DNA of 64,000 nt from Macrobrachium rosenbergii. Its lineage: Eukaryota; Arthropoda; Malacostraca; Decapoda; Palaemonidae. Made by a program: the position numbers and the translations under genes. The notes beneath the pieces are model-generated. The model made no database searches. It was not told the DNA's origin and saw only the letters and a program-made list of their open reading frames with translations. Positions within the stretch are counted from its first letter, which is position 1, and each line of letters opens with the position of its first letter. The stretch covers positions 9,181,226 to 9,245,225 of the forward strand of contig NC_089756.1 of the NCBI RefSeq assembly GCF_040412425.1. The letters run 5' to 3'. Of the stretch, positions 58,076-64,000 are shown piece after piece.

Positions 58076-59046
58076 AATTTTGGACTTGGAAGAAAAAAGC
58101 TGAGGAACGATGCAGATCTACCTATTCTGCCATTACTTCATCAAGAGAATTGGCATCTGGGGATCGAAAGATTTTTCTTAGATGCAATCGAAGTGGTTTT
58201 TCAAAGCCTTCTGATTCAAAGTTTGGTGTGTCATCTACAAACAGAAGAGGCAGCATGAAAATAAATGCAGTGTGCACTTCTTTCATGAGTGCAAAATTTT
58301 TTAAGGAAGGGGGAGCAGTAGTTCATTTTTGTAGAACTCACTATGGACATAAGGAAGATAATACAGGCATTAGAATGAACGATGATGAACGGAATATGAT
58401 AAAGTCCTTAATTATAAAAGGGTTAACTGCTTCAGAAATCATTTCTACAATGAAAGCAAGGTTGCCTGCGCATCGTCATCAGCTTCTTAAATATGGTAAT
58501 ATACGTAATGTATCAGTGAGACAGAACTTGCTACTAAACAGAAGCAAAGGTCTTCATTCCAAGAATGATTTTGTTTCGGAGAGTAATAAAGATGATAATA
58601 CCATTAAGTCATGTGATGTGGCAATGGATCTCAAGGTAGAAAATGAGGTTGAAATTGAAGCCGGTTGTGTTTTAGAACCTGAGATAGAAATATCTTTGCC
58701 ATCTGTCAGTTCACAAAAGCACAATTCTGAAATAAGTGCAAGTGTTCATAATTACACCAAGGAACAACTTAGAAGTGATGTTGTTGCCAAAGCTCAGAAA
58801 ATATCAAAATTAGCTGTAGGCTTAGTATCAGAAACATCTCTTGTTATTTTGAGTCAGAAGTTAGATAGTATTCTAAACTACTTGAATGGTGAGGAGCAGA
58901 TACAAATTATTCCAGACAAAATGGAATCCTCAAGCAGTGATCAAATTAAACACATGTTCGATGACCAAAGCAGAAACTCAATTTCTCTCTTGTGTTCTGA
59001 CAGGGATGTTAACGAGTTATCCTCAGTAAAAAATTATTTGAATTAA
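58076..59046 (+). CDS. Zinc-finger protein, coding exon 2 (FAR1/WRKY-GCM1-like CCHH domain)
   Basis: Acceptor tttctttcag ends at 58075; the first two bases complete codon 154 (Glu). Residues 155-162 read FWTWKKKA, continuing the conserved EF..WK segment of the arthropod C2H2 family. Then C190 in LRCNRSG, C220 in INAVCTS, and H242/H245 in RTHYGH give a C-X29-C-X21-H-X2-H zinc-binding pattern like that of FAR1/WRKY-GCM1 domains, which occur at the N-terminus of MULE transposases and in derived transcription factors. A helical segment follows (DDERNMIKSLIIKGLTASEI). The last 200 residues are acidic/Ser-rich without a recognised domain. There is no MULE DDE or SWIM domain. The frame is fully open for 322 codons to TAA 59044-59046. 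Likely nuclear; function unknown. Confidence 0.87.
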
Positions 59047-59570
59047 ATCTATATAATTTAAGGCATAGTCATTAAAACTATTTTATGTCTCATACGATCC
59101 ATCTTAATGCTTTTGTGTGGGGTCTCTTTAATAGCTGTTTGGAAGAGTGAGTGGTTTTAGTATTTGTGTAATGTATGAGAACCCTCTGTTACTTGATAGT
59201 ACAGTACCATTAAGATTTTAGTATTAATTTGCCAAGGAGTTTTTAAATTTACTCTGGAACTAGTCAGATGTGATATGTTGCCCTTGTAGGAGCACCAAAC
59301 CGCTGTGAAAAGTTTGTATTATCTTACATAATTTAATGTGTAATTCGAGTCCAGTTCCACAGTGTTGTATATCTTGCTGCTTTTTATTTAATTTATGACA
59401 AAGGTATTCCACTGAGAAATAGGTGTTTAGTGGACTTAGGAAATTACTGTAGCATAATACAGTTGTGAATTACATATTTGATTGTATACTGTATTGTACT
59501 ACATGCTGAAAGTATGAAATGTTAGTTGAATGTGAGACCAATAATTTTGTAAATGTAATGATAAAATAAA
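59047..59570 (+). other. 3' UTR of zinc-finger gene
   Basis: AT-rich sequence with no open frame, ending in the poly(A) signal. It contains a short unremarkable region with several tactgta words. Confidence 0.65.
59565..59570 (+). terminator. AATAAA polyadenylation signal
   Basis: AATAAA 519 bp after the stop codon, immediately followed by an (ATT)n repeat. The cleavage site would fall inside or just beyond the repeat. Confidence 0.6.

Positions 59571-59618
<48 letters not shown>
59571..59618. repeat. (ATT)n microsatellite
   Basis: Trinucleotide tract of about 47 bp directly after the AATAAA signal. Confidence 0.95.
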
Positions 59619-62240
<2,622 letters not shown>

Positions 62241-62324
62241 TATATACTTTAAATGTAAACCATATATATAGTATAGGTGGAAAGTGTATATATACAAAAA
62301 CATAAAGGTGTATATATTATATAT

Positions 62325-62530
62325 ATATATATATTATATATGTTTCCTCTTCAGGAGGGGTAGTTTATAAGACTCCAGCAATTCTTTTTGAAAACCAACT
62401 CATACAGTACTGATATGTAGGAAAATTCCCGAACTCTCTGAGCGTAACGTACTGATCTTTTGTGCTACAATGACCTTGTAAGATAACCAGGAGCATATAG
62501 AACAGAAAACAAAATGGAAAATAAAAGATT
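62325..62530 (+). repeat. Local duplication, copy 1
   Basis: The segment with tatattatatatgtttcct, tagtttataagact and caatgaccttgtaagata recurs at 62840-62950, with small indels. Confidence 0.75.
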
Positions 62531-62727
62531 GTTAGTTATAAGGCCTTTTGGATGTTTTCATCGCGGAAGCTTTATTTTGGTTGAAATCTTTTGTCTGTTG
62601 TGAACCTCTATAGTAAATTCGCTTTGTTAATAGCCCTCTGATAATGTGTGGTGGATATAGCAGTTCGGGGTACAAAATTCTTTATCCAGGTACTATTTGA
62701 ACATATAACAGGAATAAGTTGCAAGAT

Positions 62728-62950
<223 letters not shown>

Positions 62951-63935
62951 GCTGCTGGGCTCTTTCTCAAAGGGAAAATGAAAGTACTCCATAACAAACA
63001 AGATCAAAGGGGAGGAAAAAAATTGAATTGCTGCTGCAGAATGTCCTCCCAAAGGGGGAGGAAAAGTTTGTGAATGCCAGGCACGGACCAAGGAGAATTC
63101 TGCTACAATCGTCCTTCTGAAACGATATGGGACACAGGTTACGATCTAAGGCTGGAATTTGGGGAATGCTTTCTACTCGAGGGCGCGCTGAGGGCGCCAA
63201 AGACAACCTCGAGGCTTGACTAGTGACTTGAGCAAGGGGGCAGTGAACATGTGGGCCGGGATTGAACCAAGAAATTCAGGGGATATCCAAGATACAGGCC
63301 CAGAAGTCTAATGAATGCACAAGGCGAAAGTAACGTGACTAAGCAACTCTTTCAGGGTACTTTACTGTCCCGCATGGAGTGTCTAAGGCTGAGGTCGACA
63401 TCGGGGCTTTGTTCCAGTCCTTCTCAAAGGGCGTCAGCAAGGGGTCCACGTGTGTGTAGACAAAGGCCTCCCACCAAAGACGTACTCGTGGGTCGTAGAT
63501 CGGTGGAGTGATGGAGGGGCGCCCTTGTAATGATAAAGGGCTGCAGTTTAATTTCTGCTCGCTCTGGGATTGCAATTCACCACTTGCAATGGATACTGGC
63601 CACGTGGTTGGGGTACAAAGCAAGGGGCAGCGGTCCACATGGCGGCGAAGAGAAAAGGGGGGGGACGTCTGAACTTGTGACCTCCTACTTCTGATCGGGT
63701 GCAAGGGGGGGGGGGCCGATGGACTGACCCCAGGTCGCAGCTCCTGTACCAAAGAAAGGGCGCCAGCCAGTTACTGCCCTAGGCTAAGATTATCTCCTGG
63801 ATTTCTATCCTGAACCAACTGGAACCAGATTTCACTATCTCTCACAAGTTCAAATAGACAGAGGCCTATCTATTGGCCAAGCAAAAGCAAAAAGAAGGGT
63901 GTTTTTTTTAGCTTATTTTGGCGCTAATCTTTACA
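62951..63935. other. GC-richer segment at the right end, possible LTR
   Basis: GC content rises here. Open frames on both strands have no recognisable motif. The segment ends tctttaca directly before gctccccctgc, like the LTR/polypurine-tract junction of the gypsy element (actttaca then a C-run). It may be the 3' LTR of a minus-strand element that continues beyond the window. Confidence 0.35.
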
Positions 63936-64000
63936 GCTCCCCCTGCAAGATGACATCCGCACCTGCAATCGGGTGCGAATGTCGATAACAGCAAAAATGA
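63936..64000 (-). other. Candidate polypurine tract and internal edge of a cut-off LTR element
   Basis: On the minus strand gcaggggga lies immediately before TGTAAAG, as in the gypsy element at 10518. The window ends 65 bp later, so there is no coding evidence. Confidence 0.3.

Overview
The window is eukaryotic, non-coding-rich and packed with repeats. It looks like a decapod crustacean genome (shrimp, prawn, crayfish or crab type). This is inferred from three things: extreme dinucleotide and trinucleotide microsatellite density ((AT)n, (GT)n, (GA)n, (AAT)n), several DIRS1-like tyrosine-recombinase retrotransposons (a group known to be common in Decapoda), and a BEL/Pao and a Ty3/gypsy element. 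There is no bacterial gene, operon, CRISPR array, rRNA or convincing functional tRNA gene.

Layout. 1-10100: microsatellites and several perfect or near-perfect foldback (palindromic) repeats, the largest about 910 bp (5352-6261); no gene recognised. 10103-14323: a complete but gag-less Ty3/gypsy element on the minus strand, with equal-length LTRs and a 5-bp target duplication. 14600-15400: two tRNA-derived SINE copies head-to-head, with (AT)n/(GT)n tails. 16160-16512: a small TIR element and a partial second copy. 17747-18206 and 58076-59046: the two coding exons of the only convincing host gene, a 476-residue protein with two C2H2 zinc fingers and a FAR1/WRKY-GCM1-like CCHH zinc domain. The exons join in frame across a GT-AG intron of 39,869 bp, and a poly(A) signal follows at 59565.

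That intron holds almost everything else. An outer DIRS-like element (A, 18331-45596) is split by a second DIRS copy (B, about 18588-22745), by a third (C, 24809-39309), by a TTAA-flanked piggyBac-like element (40936-41725) and by a TA-flanked 1.84-kb element (42641-44480). Element C carries a BEL/Pao retrotransposon (28274-36079, minus strand), a tRNA-SINE with 7-bp target duplications (37548-37829) and a small TIR element (26821-27080). A fourth DIRS element (D, 48884-57920) lies next to the 3' exon and is itself split by an orphan antisense gag fragment (52333-55540). All DIRS copies run in the same direction as the host gene. All are broken by stops and frameshifts.

59571-64000 holds the end of the 3' UTR region, more microsatellites, a local duplication around two long (AT)n tracts, and a possible LTR/polypurine-tract boundary at the right edge (about 63936).

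Together, the host gene is the only likely functional protein-coding unit. The transposons form a layered insertion record within one intron, from which relative ages can be read.
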